A stretch of 64,000 nt of DNA from Rosa chinensis (lineage: Eukaryota > Streptophyta > Magnoliopsida > Rosales > Rosaceae). Position numbers and translations under genes: made by a program. Positions 34,130-46,833 of the stretch are shown here, piece by piece. The notes below the pieces were generated by a model that had not been told where the DNA came from, searched no databases, and saw only the letters and a list, made by a program, of their open reading frames with translations. The DNA lies in contig NC_037090.1 of the NCBI RefSeq assembly GCF_002994745.2, positions 33,276,501 to 33,340,500 on the forward strand. The letters are read 5' to 3'. The stretch's first letter is position 1. Each line of letters begins with the position of its first letter.

Positions 34130-37100
34130 GATGTAACCTTGCTTCATTCATTCAAAACAAGCAGCATTATCCTAAATGCTCGTAGGCCCATCTGTGGTAG
34201 ACTTCAAATAACAATTGTTCGAACATGCATAATTATGAATCTAATCCATATACATTCACGAACCACTTCATGAAGAGCAATAATCTCTGCATTGTTCGAA
34301 GAAGTAGCGACTAGGGTCTGTTCTGTAGACCTCCAAGATATTGCGGTCTTACCCATGGTGAACACTTAACCAGTTTGGAAATGACTTTTGTGTGGGTCAG
34401 AGAGATACCCAACATCAACAAAACCTTCCAAAACACATATCATTTTGGGATGGGGATAGAGGACGCAAACTAGTGTTGGCGGAGTTCTTGGTATGTGATG
34501 AGTCCGAATCCATTGTCTCTCTGTAGGGATAGAATAAGCTCATATCAATCATACATCTCAAGTACCAAAAGATATCTATTACACCAATCCAATGGTATTG
34601 TGTTGGCGCAAAACTATATTTAGCTAACAAGTTCATGACAAATGAGATGTCCGGTCTATTGAGCTAAGTACAATAATGTGCCTATTGTACTTAAGTAAGG
34701 ACTTCTGCCTCAAGCACATCTTCGTCATCATCCTTTGGATGAAGAGGACCATTTTCAGGATCAAGACTACGGACGACCATGGGGGTGTTTGAAGGCTTGA
34801 CCTTGTCAAAATGCCTAAGCATCTATCAACACAATGCTCAAGTTCCAAACCGAGACATAATCGTGTTCTCCCAAGATCTTTCATCTCAAACTCGGATTTT
34901 AAGTGTTCAGCGGTTTCCCTTAACTCTTTAAAGGCTTCCAATGAAGATCATGTCCAACATAAACCTCGATAGAATCAGAAACTTGTTATGGAAACGCGTG
35001 GGCATATCCCTTCCCAATCAAGTAGTCACTTTAGTGAGTTTCAACCTCATTGTAAACGCGCTCCATGGTCTAAAGCCACTTGGCTTGGGTAAATGAAGTT
35101 CACCATGAATCTTCATGTATATTCCGTATCTAGATCCCCATAGAGATACGTAGTAACCTCATTTGTAAGCTGCATGTTCAGTTATTCGGAAACTACCAAA
35201 CTGACAGGGTAGTGGAGTGCAATGACATCCATTACGAGAGAATATGTCTCATCTTAGTCGATTACAGGGCATTTTGTGAGAAGTCTTCTGCCATAAGGTG
35301 AGATTACCATCTCTTTTTCTCATTACACTGTCTAACGAAGACCCATTAGTCAATAGATTTTTATGTTGGGAAGTGTTGGCATCATTGACTCGAACACGTT
35401 CCTCTTTGTCAGAGAATCTAACTTAACCTGGATTGCATCTTTCCATTTAGACCAAATCTCTCTACATTGGCATTTATTCATCAACGGAGCGTGGTTCGAT
35501 ATCATCAGACTCAACAAACTCATGCGTAACGAAATGCGCGATTACATCATCAATTATGATGGAGTTTCTATCCCACATCTTATGTACACTATTGTAATTT
35601 TCAAAGAGCTCTATATTCTCAAGAATAGGTTCTGATGTTGAGGCGTTCCCCAATGATAACCATAATTTGGAAGATTATCATGAGACAGATTTTGAGTGTC
35701 GACGATCCAAGGATTGGGTTGTGCCAAAGTATCCTTCCAACGTACGGGCCTCCAACGCATCCTAGTTGGGGCCATGGCCTGTAACGCCAGAGTGCTACTC
35801 TCTATGGTGTTGGCACCATGGTTACCTCCGTGCAGGGTGGCGCTATATCCTCTCGTAGGGACGTCCATCATTACAGCCATGTTTGCAGCAGATATGTGTG
35901 ATCTCGTCACTTTAGTGAGGATCGAGATGAGACATAGTAGGGACAGACCACGACAATTCTTGTCGTTCCTGTTGAACATTCGTGTTTTTATCTCTCCCTA
36001 ACGACGGGAATACTGTCTCATCAAAGTGACAATATGCAAATCTAGCGGTAAGGAGTTCGCCTAGCAAGGGCATTAAATGGCGGACGATTGTTGGAGTCTC
36101 AAATCCAACTTAGTTGCCCATTCGTCTGTAAGGACCCATCATAGTACGTTGTGGCGGCGCAATTGGCACATAAATGGGACACTAAAATATGCGTAAGTAC
36201 AATGCTGGTACCCAATCACTAGCTATAATGCAGAGGTAGATTGAGTGGCAGTGGGTCGTAGACAAATTAGCATAGCTACATGCGATATTGCATCACCCCA
36301 ATCAGATATAAGGAGATTAGTGCGCATTATCAATGTCCGGACTACCATCGTAGTCATTTCGGCGAGACCATTTGGGTGTGTACATGGGAATTTGATGTCC
36401 AACATCAGTCCCAATGCAATAACCATCGAAAGTCTTTGATATAAACTCTCTGGCATTGTCAAATCCAATTGACTGAATAGGATGATCTAGGGAGTGAGCA
36501 TGTTGTCATATGATATGTGCTAGAAGTGTTGCATAAACAGCATTACAAGTGGACAATGACATAACATGTGACCAGCGTGTTTGCGTGTCAACCAACATCA
36601 TGAGATATTTTAAACGTCCGCAAGTTGGTTGAACCAGTTCACAGAATCCCCAAGGACTCTATGTAAGAACAGAATGAAAATTTTCATATCCTTTGCATAA
36701 GATAGTCTCAGTCCTAATTTCCCTAAGGAACACACTTTGTGAAATAAGCGAGAGGCATTATAAGCAATCAATAAGGATTTTGGTTGGGTTTGAGCGTTTG
36801 AAACGCTATTTGAAGCAAAGTAGGTGATTGCAGCATCACCTAGGGTGCCATCACCATGATGGAAGCCATCTATGGCGTCATAGATAGAGACTGTGCTAGC
36901 CCTAGGCTAGTGGTGGACGGCGGTTGTGCCAGAAGCGGTCACACTTAGTTTAGGAATCAACTTTTGATTCATGCTTCATTTCGCTCGAAAGAATGGATGT
37001 CCATGTGAAGTCTTTAATAGACGGATCATTATGACTAGGATGACCTATCCTGTTGTGACAAAGCCAATACGTGTCTAAATCTAAGAGATCTTCTCTCATA

Positions 37101-37267
37101 GTTTTATTGGATTTAATAGATTGAATAGTGACATAGAGTCCACTAGAGAGACACATAAACTTCTCTATGATGCGCCTTTGTTCACAATCATTAGAGGTAT
37201 TGCAAAGGAACTCATTGTCGTTCTCTACATGTGTTTTCGCATGGAATCCGTTGCTTGAATAGCTCAA
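34130..37267 (-). pseudogene. copia-2 pol remnants (pre-integrase, integrase, RT, RNase H)
   Basis: Pieces in copia order. GAG-pre-integrase lies at 37267-36950 (YWLCHNRIGHPSHN). Integrase lies around 36470-36220 (THPNGLAEMTTMVVRTLIMR, LISDWGDAISH). RT lies at 34980-34600 (HLKSEFEMKDLGRTRLCLGL, then a frameshift, then NLLAKYSFAPTQYHWIGVI). RNase H traces run to 34130. The YVDD region near 34965 reads YVGH. Dozens of frame changes; no domain is intact. Confidence 0.8.
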
Positions 37268-37805
37268 TAGGGTTCAATTCTCCCTAAGAGCGTAGAGAGT
37301 TTTTGTGACGGTAATCAAGATGCCATTGGGCAAGCGAAATTTGGGCCATTCCATATCCTCGAACTAATTATGGCCCAGCCATCGTAGGCACAATGTCATA
37401 TGCTCACAATCAAAATGGAGTCAATGAAAAGAACTCAAAATTTTATTCATAAACCAATAGAGTACATCATTGTCTCTTAACCATTAAAAGAATCTAATCT
37501 AAATGCTAGTTAATGAAAAACAAAGGTTGTTGTTTGACTTCTTTCGATAATTCCAAAATAAATATGACCAGGTGAGTAGAGAGATGTCGGTGGAGCAAAA
37601 CTCGCTTAAGTACCACTTATCTCAAAAGCTTCCTAGACATCATACTCATTTTGGTTAAGCCTATGTGAAGAAAAACTAAACCAATGGTATTTACTACAAA
37701 GTATATGGCAATTGCCTATTACATCTCTTAGAGAAATAAAGACTTAAACAGAATTGGAGATCTATTGATCCCAGCCAGATTTGAAGTCTTCAACCCTTCA
37801 CTTTA

Positions 37806-38835
37806 GATCATCTTTTTAATCTTCTTGTTCCACATAGTGAGCTTCTTTTGCTTCACAATATGCTTTGTAGGCAGTGACAATTTTTTCACAAGCTCTACAA
37901 ATATGTGCCCAATGACCGGATAATCCACGTCGAGAACATACATCTCTGTGCTTAAACTCCATTGATTGAGACGCTTTGAGAGAGTCATTTGGATGGCTCT
38001 TAGTGTTGGTGGTGCCACCAACATGGCCAGAGGCGTTGCCTCCCACTCTCTTTCCACGTTGACCTCTTCGGTTCCGTGTTCGCCTATTTTGGCGGTTACC
38101 TTCCTCATTAGATCGAGAATATGGACCAAAACATTCAGAATTGTCCCTATATTTAGGGTTTCACTCTTGGAGCCCTCTCTCAGGGGCGCGATTATAATTG
38201 GACTCCGGAATATACTTTGTTCCCACGGGTTTCGAAGTATAGTTCTTCACAAGGATATTGTCATGCTTTTCAGCGACATTCATAGCTCCAATAACCTCAT
38301 GAAACCTTGTGATCTGTCCTGCAATAACATCAATTCGATAGTTTTTTGCAACCATCAAAGTAGAGACGGGGAAGGTAGAAAGAGTCCTCTCAATCAACAT
38401 CGAATTTGTGATATCTTTTACACAGAATTCCATTAAGGATTTAATGTGAAGTACTTCCGAGTTGTAGTCAATAACTGACTTGAAATCACAGAAGCAGAGG
38501 CTATGCCATCTCACTTCTGGTTCGGGAAGCAAGGAGTCACGGACGTTGCCAAATTTTTCTTCGAGTGAGACCCACAGCTTTCTGGGGTCTTGTTCATTCA
38601 TATACTTGTAATGGAGCGAACCATCCATATGACGAGTCATTAGGATGAATGTTTTCACCTTATTTGCCTCCAAGGCTTAAGCTTGCTCAACAGTTAGCAC
38701 GTCCTTGCTAGGCTTGAGAATCGTATCCAGGATTCCATTGGCCTTGAGATGCTGGCAGACATCATGAACCCACTTGTGATATCCAGAGCCAGTTGTTCCT
38801 AATGGAGCGAAGTCCAGTTTATTCATGTTACTCAT
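37806..38835 (-). pseudogene. copia-2 gag with decayed zinc knuckle
   Basis: The start MSNMNKLDFAPLGTTGSGYH at 38835 runs into a TAA near 38677, then continues as ALEANKVKTFILMTRHMDGS, WVSLEEKFGNVRDSLLPEPE and further to 38161, where a second stop falls. The nucleocapsid region follows (38160-37806). The CCHC knuckle reads CSRRGLSGHWAHICRACEK, in which the second Cys is replaced by Arg. The gag type is the short UBN2-like form of small copia elements. Confidence 0.82.
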
Positions 38836-39793
38836 CCTGAAAGAGAAAAAGAAAAAGGGTTAGTTTCAGAGCAAAAAAAGCTACCACGAAAACATATAAA
38901 ATTTCTGAGCGTGGTCGCTCCCAAGAAATTATGAATTTCCGAGAGTAATCACTTCCAAGAAATTAGGGATTTCTAAGCATAGTCGCTTTCCAAGAAATCT
39001 GATTCCAAGAGGTGTTAGATTAGATCGAAACAACGATATAAGTAGTCGATCATAAATTCTCTACAAACTCTAAGTTTGGAGATCAAGCTCCATGCTTGGA
39101 GTGAGCATGAACCCGCACAATTTGGCTTTTTGGTCTCCCCTATGAAGAAGAAGAAGGGGGGGGGGGGGGGGGGGGCGGGGTAGAAGAATAGAGTTTGCAA
39201 GTCCTCGAGAAAAAGAAGAGAAATTGAATAAAAACTCAAAAACGGGAACTTTTAGTAAAAATTACCTCGAAATAGGTCGCTGGAAAAGTCACCGGAGCTG
39301 ACGTGGTAGTAGGCCAGGTGCGTCAATGAGCCGAGCCTCGTCTGTGGGCCGCGCTACCTTTTTTTTTTCCCCCCCTTCTTTCTGCGAACTGGGCTTCTGG
39401 GCTTCGGGCCTCTCCTTCCCACTTGGGCTGCTATCTTTTCTTTTTCTGTTTTTGTTTTTCTCGCTGGTGGAGTTGCTGCCTGTCCGGTCACATTGTGGCC
39501 GATTTCTGGAGAGGTGATCCTTGTTCCTGGATCCTGGGATCAGTTTGGCGATGGTGGCCAAGTTTGATGATGAAAGGCTGTCTAGAAGCTTGTGAATCAG
39601 GCAGGAATCCCCATTTTTTCTTGTTGCAGGGTTGGTTTGATACTTCAGGTGGCCGGTTCGGTGGTTTTCCTGCTAGTTCCCGTGGTTCCGCCGTTGGTTC
39701 TAGAATTCTGAGATTGAGGGCTTCAATATATGCGGCGGTGGTGGCTAGGGTTTGAAGGCTATGAATTTAGGGTTAGAACTCGTGCTGATAACG
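38836..39793 (-). other. copia-2 leader with long G run
   Basis: Noncoding leader between the primer site and gag. It contains a G homopolymer of about 20 bases at 39156-39175, a homopurine block after GAAGAAGAAG. A Lys/Arg-rich 90-codon frame (39289-39561, minus) has no recognised family. Confidence 0.5.
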
Positions 39794-40028
39794 TGTTAAG
39801 GAAAACTGAAGTTGGGAGATAAATGAGTCGTACTTTCATTGATAATAGGGACCTCTTTGTATAGAGGATTACAAGACATAGAATCAGAGTTGTACATGAA
39901 AAGATAATCGTATAATTAATCGGATATCTATGAATATCTCCGAGAATATTTCTAATTCAAACCCTATTACAAGTAGGTCAAGTAACCTAGAGTTTGAGCT
40001 AAACACATATTCTGCATTTACTTGAACA
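39794..40028 (-). repeat. copia-2 5' LTR (235 bp)
   Basis: Begins TGTTAAGG and ends CTTGAACA. Shared strings with the left LTR include GAGTCGTACTTTCAT, AATCGGATATCTATGAATAT and CACATATTCTG. Confidence 0.92.
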
Positions 40029-40033
40029 ATATT

Positions 40034-40151
40034 TACACTTTTCATTTATTAAATAATTTATATGTGTTACAGTTTTGTATGTGCAGATGGTAATATTTGA
40101 AAGAAAAAAAATTCTGGATCATCTTGATTTTTTCTTCAAATTTATGTTTCA

Positions 40152-40191
<40 letters not shown>

Positions 40192-41429
40192 AATAAAGTC
40201 TAAAGCTAGAATGGTCATTACATACCATTCCCTTGCCATCTATAGACATGCAAAAAGTTATGGCGGTACCACAGAGTACATAGGAACATGTCCACACATT
40301 AAACATTTAGTGCTCACTTAATCCTAACAAGCCTATTAAACTATGAACTACAAACATAGTACATCGTCTCACTACAAACATAAAGAACAAAAGTGTGATT
40401 AGCTAGGTCAATTCCCCTGGATCCCAAATACAAAACCCAATAGAGAAGAAGCCCATCAACCGAGTCTAGCTTAGAATTGATAGGCCCACTGCCAAACCCT
40501 CCTCTGTTTAGGCCTGAAAATGGCTTTGGGCTTCCAATTAGGGTGAAAATTAGGTACCCAAACTAATGTGGACTCCCAAATTGAATTAGGCCCCAAAATG
40601 GAATTGGGCCTCAAAACTGATTTTGGCACCAAAACTCCATCTTCATCATCTTGCCTTCGGTCATCCACCAGTCGTGCCCCTACCACACTCGATCGGAGAG
40701 CTATGCCTTCTGCTGCCCCCCCCCCCTGAGACAGGATGCCTTTGATCACTGTCATAGTGCGGTGGAAGCCTCTTTTGCTCCATTCCAAACCGACTCCGAG
40801 CCACCAAGCTAGCCACCTATGGCCGGTAAAACTAGAGATCCACTTTGAGCCCATCCCTTAATCAGCATGCCTCTCATAGCAAACGAAACTAACATTGATT
40901 CAGATTGAGAGATTCTTCTAACTCACCACTTTGTGACGCGCCGGCGCTGCCATCAAGTCAGCCCACACAATTTCGGATAAACTCCCCAAACTCTTCGCTG
41001 CCCTCCCTGCCAGAACAACAAAAATATGGAGGTGAAGATTTGGTTCTAAACCACGTTGGATCGAACCACACTGGATCGAGATCGACCTCTACCTCTTGAT
41101 GACTGCACATCCATTTGATGAAGCATTGCCTCCATACTCATTCTTTCCAACAATAGCCTAAGCCATATGTGCAATTTCAGTAGCCCCCCTTTAGACCTCA
41201 AACAACCGATCTGGATCAAACTTGATTAAGCAAGAAGCAGAAACCGTGAAAGTCCCAAGCACTTGGCTTTGTTGGGTAATCACCGAGAAACATCAGCATT
41301 GAAGGGCTGAGATTGGACGACGGGTAGTTGAGAGGGTTCCTCCACTTAGAAGGGGGACCAACATCGGTTGCTATGGTTGAAGGACGAAGCACAGATGGCT
41401 AGGTTTCGGGAGCCAAAGCATTTTTATTA
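40034..41429. other. unassigned repeat-like DNA
   Basis: Includes a TA microsatellite (40154-40189), a ten-C run (40719-40728), and a minus frame at 40471-40854 of biased composition (repeated PNSILGPNSIW-type words). This could be the end of a LINE or other non-LTR element, but I see no RT or zinc knuckle and do not assign it. Confidence 0.35.
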
Positions 41430-41631
41430 ATCTCTATTCAAAATGAGTGCTTCAATTCATACCTCCATATTTGATAGGTAGACCTCCAAAAAAATTGATA
41501 ACCTGTTTTATTCCATTTTGCCCCTCCAAAAAAAAAAAAAAGAAGGTAAAAATTAAAAGAATAAAAAAAAAAAACCATAACCAAGACTGTCATTTTTCAT
41601 TTCTTCTTCTTCCCCGCTCTTACAGATTTTC

Positions 41632-41674
<43 letters not shown>

Positions 41675-42002
41675 TTGAATTGTTATTTTTCCAATTAATT
41701 TTATTTAGGAGTTGAGATTTGAGATTAAAGGATGGGGTTTTGGTTTTAAATTTGGGAAATTCTCCCTTTCGTATAGAAAGGGTAAAGTGTGTTGTAAGGG
41801 TCTATATATTTGATATCTCGATCCTTTTCTACTTTATCAAGTTTTATACCATATGTATTCTGCTATATGGTTTTAGCAATTGCAAATTGCAATCCTACAA
41901 TTGTCATATAATTCAAGTCTGCAAGGAAGCATCCTCCAAACTTGAAAATATAATTGGCATAAACAATTAAATACTAGCTTCCCATAAATCACAAAGACAC
42001 AA

Positions 42003-42050
<48 letters not shown>

Positions 42051-42245
42051 AGAGAGGAATACGTGAAGGAGAATCAGAGAGCAGAAGATAGCCGAAAATG
42101 GAAGACAACTCGCTAGTTTTTATTTTTCTCTTCCAATTTTTTGGAGGGGCATTATGGGATATAAATGTTTACAAAAATTTGAGGAGGTCTACATGCTAAA
42201 TGTGAAGGTATGAATAGAAGAACTCATTCAAAATATTGTTTTAGA
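41430..42245. mobile_element. long-terminal-inverted-repeat element (about 815 bp)
   Basis: The outer arms of about 100 bp are inverted copies. Left: GTGCTTCAATTCATACCTCC, GTAGACCTCC, TTTTGCCCCTCCAAAAA. Right, as complements: TTCTTCTATTCATACC, GTAGACCTCC, AATGCCCCTCCAAAAAA. Inside, a CT array (41635-41672) and a GA array (42007-42045) also face each other as inverted copies. No transposase. Possibly a Mutator-type MITE or foldback element. Confidence 0.65.
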
Positions 42246-43204
42246 AGTCCTATCAACTATACATAAGTATTGATATTTTTATGTCCCATATTTTTACATA
42301 CATTTTTCATTACATATCGTTTTGAACACGTATGTATTGAATTTTATAATTTGTCATTTCCATATTTTATGACCCAATTTTTCAATAAAAGTTACCGACT
42401 TATTCACCTACGTATTCTTGACGTTTAATTCTCATTCCAAATATAACTAACGTAGTCTACACGAATTATTAAGTACTTACAGTCATACTATACACGTGGA
42501 CAACTTATATTTGATAACTTAGAGGACATGTGTTGTTGTACATTCACATGTAGGCGGACTTGGCCCTGTTATCATGATATAGTAATATGAGTTTTACAAT
42601 TAAAATCAATTGGTAGTGGTTGGTTGGAGATCCAATTTTTATAAACAATTATTTATAAGGATTTGGTTCTCCAACCTTTAGACTTGTTTATAAGGATGCG
42701 AGTCCTTCCAATGGTTGGTTATGAGGCTCAAATAACTTTATTACGGTATCAGAGTCAAGTTGGCTCACTAGTAAATGTGCAACGACCATACGTGATCCAT
42801 GTCATCAAATATAGGTTGTTTATATGTATGACTTGAAAAATCGTCACATGTGTGGTGGTATATGAAAATGTGAAGTATATCCTACACTGAAAAACCAATA
42901 TAGTACATAAAAATTTAGGTCTTTCCGACTATTGTTAATTAATTTTGATTGTGAAGCTTAAATGACCTTTTATTATTAAAAAAAATGAAACAAATATATA
43001 ACACGAGTAAACCGAAGAATGCAAATGCTTGAAAAAGACTTGGGATGTTAGACTACCAAACGTAGAAAATTTAATTTGTGGGCCATAAAGGAATCTACTT
43101 TACTTTGTGGAAATGCAACGATCTCAGGACTCATAAACAGATTTGGAGGATTCTGGATATCCGATCTGAATTCGAATTAATTGCCGATCTTGATTCTCAA
43201 CAGC
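42246..43204. other. intergenic, nothing recognised
   Basis: AT-rich sequence bordering the retrotransposon array. The last five bases, ACAGC (43200-43204), would be the left target-site duplication of the array. Confidence 0.45.
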
Positions 43205-43413
43205 TGTTGAGAGAAAATAGCACACAGTGAGCGTAAATGTCACCCAACATAATTTCACTCGTATTCATTTAGTGAATAGAGTTTTTATTATTTCGGGTTC
43301 GACCCATTCAAAACAGAATGTGTCACTTAATTACAATCCCCTGTTACAGGGAAACACCCTTTGATTCCATTTATGAAGAAACCAATTGATGGGATGTGTG
43401 TTTCTTTGTTTTT

Positions 43414-43482
43414 GCGGCTGCACCCGGATATTTGAATGGGTTGCCTACGTACCCTTGGAGAGGGATCAAGCCACTCGTAGTT
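43414..43482. repeat. hairpin module copy 1
   Basis: Contains CTACGTACCC, then AGGGATCAAGCC, then CGTAG. CTACG pairs with CGTAG, and CCCT with AGGG. Equivalents lie at 49515, 55616 and 62472. Confidence 0.8.
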
Positions 43483-43595
43483 CAAGAGTTCCAATGGGTG
43501 AATGACTCATTGGAGGGCTTTGATTTTGGAATGAGAGTAGTGTTTGGGATGAATTTGGTGTAAGTGAACCAGGGATTCGATTTTGCGTTTAGGAC

Positions 43596-43670
43596 GCGGT
43601 TGCATCTAGATGAATTTGGTTCTAGATTGCCTACATACCCTTTGTGGGATCAAACCACATGTAGTTCCGG
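43596..43670. repeat. hairpin module copy 2
   Basis: GGTTGCATCTAG...CTAG lead-in, then CTACATACCC, GTGGGATCAAACC and ATGTAG. The outer stem is CTACAT with ATGTAG. Present in every LTR. Confidence 0.8.
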
Positions 43671-43878
43671 CATTTGAGATTTAAATGGGTAGATGACCCA
43701 TTTATTTTGAATTTGTGTTTGGGAGAGGATTTAAAGCCCTTGAATTTGGTTCGGACTTTATTTGTGTGATTTGGAATGGATTTGATTTTTGTGCTATTGG
43801 GAGAATTTGACTGGAGTCAGTGATTTATTTGGGACTGGCCGAATTTGACTGGTGGAGTCAGGGATTCTGTTTGGAGTT

Positions 43879-43945
43879 GTGGTTGCATCTAGTGGGTCGC
43901 TAGACTGCCTACATACCCTGTGAAGGGATCAAACCACTGTAGTTC
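43879..43945. repeat. hairpin module copy 3
   Basis: GGTTGCATCTAG...CTAG lead-in, then CTACATACCCT, AGGGATCAAACC and TGTAG. The outer stem is CTACA with TGTAG. Present in every LTR. Confidence 0.8.
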
Positions 43946-45993
43946 ATCGCAATTTGTATTTCCGGTTTTGTACCGACTTTTGTTTGACGGATGTGTATAC
44001 ATTTTTTTGAACCCGCCAAATGTATTTCTTTTGGACGCCAAATTTGGTAGCATCCATTGATTTGATTTAGGCATGCACCTCGTCATGCTGAGCTTCGTGG
44101 TCAGGCCTTAGAGATTTGGAGTAGGCTTTTCAGTACTTTGAAGTTTGTAGGAAAGCTTGCAACTGCTTTGGACACCCATGACCTTATATCTGCACCACAT
44201 TTGACGGCCATACAAAAACTTCCTGCATATTTGCATGTTGACAATTATGCTTAAATGTACTTTTTGTTTTGATATGTGCCGAATGGTTCCCACTGATTTC
44301 CTTTAAAAAGAAGGCAGAATGCCACAGTTTATAGATTAGGCCTTAATTATACATAGCATTTTGTCTTCATATGTCTTGATGACTTTCCACCGCCACAGCT
44401 TGTCAACAAAGGATAAGACCAAGAGGAAATGACTTTGTTGCTGCAACTTTTGCAAGTCTGCGATACCACCGCTTGTCTTCCTTTACTTTCTGCCAAGATT
44501 TGATTATTACAAAATGCAGAGTTCATTTCATGCCACACAATGAGCACTAGAGGAATCTTGTAGCCTTTGAATATTGTCTTCTTTTCTTCTTTTGATTGAT
44601 AAAGAGACACGTAGCTGGAAACAAACTTGCTGCACATTTGCTTAATGGGATGTTTTGAAAGTTTTTGTCTTTAGTCCAAAGGTACAGCAACATCACGGTT
44701 TGACAATCATGCTTAATTGCAAATAAATTTTGTCTTGATGTGTGTTAATCACTTCATGGCCTCTTGTATTATTAAACTTGCATTGTTTCTTGGTCTTTGT
44801 TGCCTGACTCCTATTTAAAGCAAGCTTGCAGCAAACTTTGACAATCATAGTTCAAATATATAATTTAAAACTCTTTGTCTTTTGATGCAGGTCTTGAACA
44901 TTCCTCCACCTCCAAGTTTAACGTGGCTACTTGAGAGGTGAGCTGCTGCCATTTTTTTTATATTCATTCATGCTTTGAACAGAGAGCAGAAGAGCCAAAA
45001 GAACTTCATTGTTGATCTTCTTGTCGCTTACTTTCATTTTGGGGAAAATCAAAACATGACACTAATTGTAGGCCTGCAAATGCTTTATATATTTTTTTCT
45101 GCTTTGATCACCATGCTGCCTTGCAGATTCTAAACACCAGAGTCTAGACACCCTGCAAGTCATCACCCTATGAGAGGCAGTCATGCTTGAAGCTTCAACA
45201 TATCTTCTGGGATTGCTCTGATTTCTTCCATCCTTTGTGGCAACTGGACTTCTTCGTTCACGGTGGGTTGTGAGCTTCAACATTCGTTGTCTTCACTACT
45301 CAAGCACCCCTGCAGCCACCTTGTGTAGGTACTAGATCATCTTCCCTGTACTTTTTCTTGGTCGCCATTTCATCGCTGGGATTTGGTGGACAAGATGAGT
45401 CCAAATTTCTCATAGAGAAGTGAAGAAACCTCTGCTTCACAGCTTGGTCTCAAGTTTCTGGTTTGTTTCCTCCTTGCTTGCAGGTTGCCGGAAGTATTCC
45501 AAGAGACCATCGAGGGTGAGCTTTCCTCTCCAGACACCAGTTTCAATGATTTGTGGTTTGTCTCGCTTGGTAAATTCCTTGTGTGGCTTGTTTGCAAGTG
45601 GTGTAAGGCCCTTTGTTGTGTTGCGGTGGAAGGGATGGCAGGAGGTAGAAGGCTTTTGGTGGTGACCGTTGTTGACTTCCAGAACGGATGGCATGACACT
45701 CCACCGATTGGTCATACACTCGTTGATACACATGTATCATATACGAGATTGCGACCGTTCGGGGATCTCCATGGCTCCACAGCGACACCAATAAAAGAGA
45801 CCCTGCAAAAAAAACAAGAAGTAGCAGAGAGGCCTCAACCTTTTAGCGTCTGCTTGCCGGCTCCTCCTTCGAACTGCTGGAAACTTCTTCTCTCCTTTGC
45901 AGTAGGGCTTCGCCTTCCTCTTGATGTGTTTTCTGCCCTCCAGCCCTTCTTGCTGCCCCCCTTTTTTTTCTTTTTCTGCTGCTTGAGGTCGAG

Positions 45994-46004
45994 CCTTTTT
46001 ATAG
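45994..46004 (-). promoter_or_regulatory. TATA box of TR-GAG LTR1
   Basis: The minus strand reads CTATAAAAAGG, a good plant TATA box about 490 bp inside the U3 end. Transcription would start near 45965, giving a roughly 2.7-kb R-U5 leader. Repeated at 52094-52104 and 58950-58960. Confidence 0.65.
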
Positions 46005-46498
46005 GCAGCTAGGAACCCAAACAGTTGGCTAAAGATAAGGATAGCTTGCAATTTGAATTCAAACTTGAAGTTACGATTTGTTACTTTGAAGATAATCACA
46101 ACGTACAGCAACAAAACTCCAATTTTCACGTTCGAAGCTTGGAGCTAGTAGTTTGTTTATTCAAACTTTGGATAGGTGCAAATATCTTTCACCTTGACTC
46201 GGTCTTGAGTTTGTAAGAGGTAGATATTATCCAAAATTTGTTGCCTTTAGTTCACGTGAAGCTAATTGCTTTTTCTTCTTTCATTGGCTCATGCATCCAT
46301 ATGAATTTGAATACCTCCCGTCTCTTTTGCTTTGAACTCCTCTTATCCAACAATTTAAATTAAATTGCTTTATTGAACTGGTGGCCAAATAAATATGTAT
46401 CAATTGCTTTGGCCTCTAACTTTTATTGACAGAGGCCACGACCAGCCATTTATGGGAGTTAATGAAATTGGCCTTTCGAATTTTTTTGTCTCAACAGT

Positions 46499-46508
46499 TG
46501 CCCCCTCA
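46499..46508 (-). other. polypurine tract, TR-GAG unit 1
   Basis: The minus strand reads TTGAGGGGGCAAC just before the LTR start TGTTGAGA. Equivalents lie at about 52599 and 59455. Confidence 0.75.
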
Positions 46509-46740
46509 AGCGTTGTACGTGGAAAGCTTTGCGCGTACGAGGCTTGACAACTTTTCTTTTCAGTGAAGGAAAGCTTGCGCTTAGACATATGATATCTTCA
46601 CTGCAACTTACTTGTCCCATATTTGTAAATTTTTTCGCCAGTTGTGGTTTATACTCGTACAAGGAGTCTCAGAGGTGCAAGGCTTTGTGCCATTGTATCG
46701 CAACCTTTTAGCAGAGAAAATGTGATTTTGAGGATTTTGT

Positions 46741-46807
46741 GGCTGGATCTAGAATTTGAGACTAGAGCCTACGTACCCATTTAAGGCATCAAGCCTTACG
46801 TAGTTCC
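46741..46807. repeat. hairpin module copy 4
   Basis: GGCTGGATCTAG...CTAG lead-in, then CTACGTACCC, GGCATCAAGCC and ACGTAG. The outer stem is CTACGT with ACGTAG. It lies in the internal region; equivalents at 52841 and 59697. Confidence 0.8.
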
Positions 46808-46833
46808 CACGGATTGCACCTCACCAGGATTTT

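Larger units (their letters stand above)
33540..40028 (-). mobile_element. Ty1/copia retrotransposon, complete but decayed
   Basis: LTRs at 33540-33783 and 39794-40028, flanked by identical 5-bp duplications ATATT (33535-33539 and 40029-40033). In minus sense: primer-site region (GTTATCAGCACG) next to the right LTR, a long leader, gag, decayed zinc knuckle, GAG-pre-integrase, integrase, RT and RNase H remnants, then the polypurine tract AAGGGGGAG (about 33784-33792). The LTRs differ by many substitutions plus a short insertion, so insertion is old. Every domain carries stops or frameshifts. Confidence 0.93.
43205..46496 (-). repeat. TR-GAG LTR1 (3292 bp)
   Basis: Perfect 8-bp inverted ends, TGTTGAGA and TCTCAACA. 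It carries three of the hairpin modules near its U5 end (43414-43482, 43596-43670, 43879-43945). A private A at 43325 separates it from the T found in LTR2-LTR4. No conserved protein inside. Confidence 0.93.

Noticed and set aside
45485..46012. 175-codon plus-strand frame in LTR1, and its copies in LTR2 and LTR3
   Set aside because: It lies antisense within the LTR, breaks with A-run length differences in LTR2, and is replaced at its start by the hAT in LTR3. No family resemblance.
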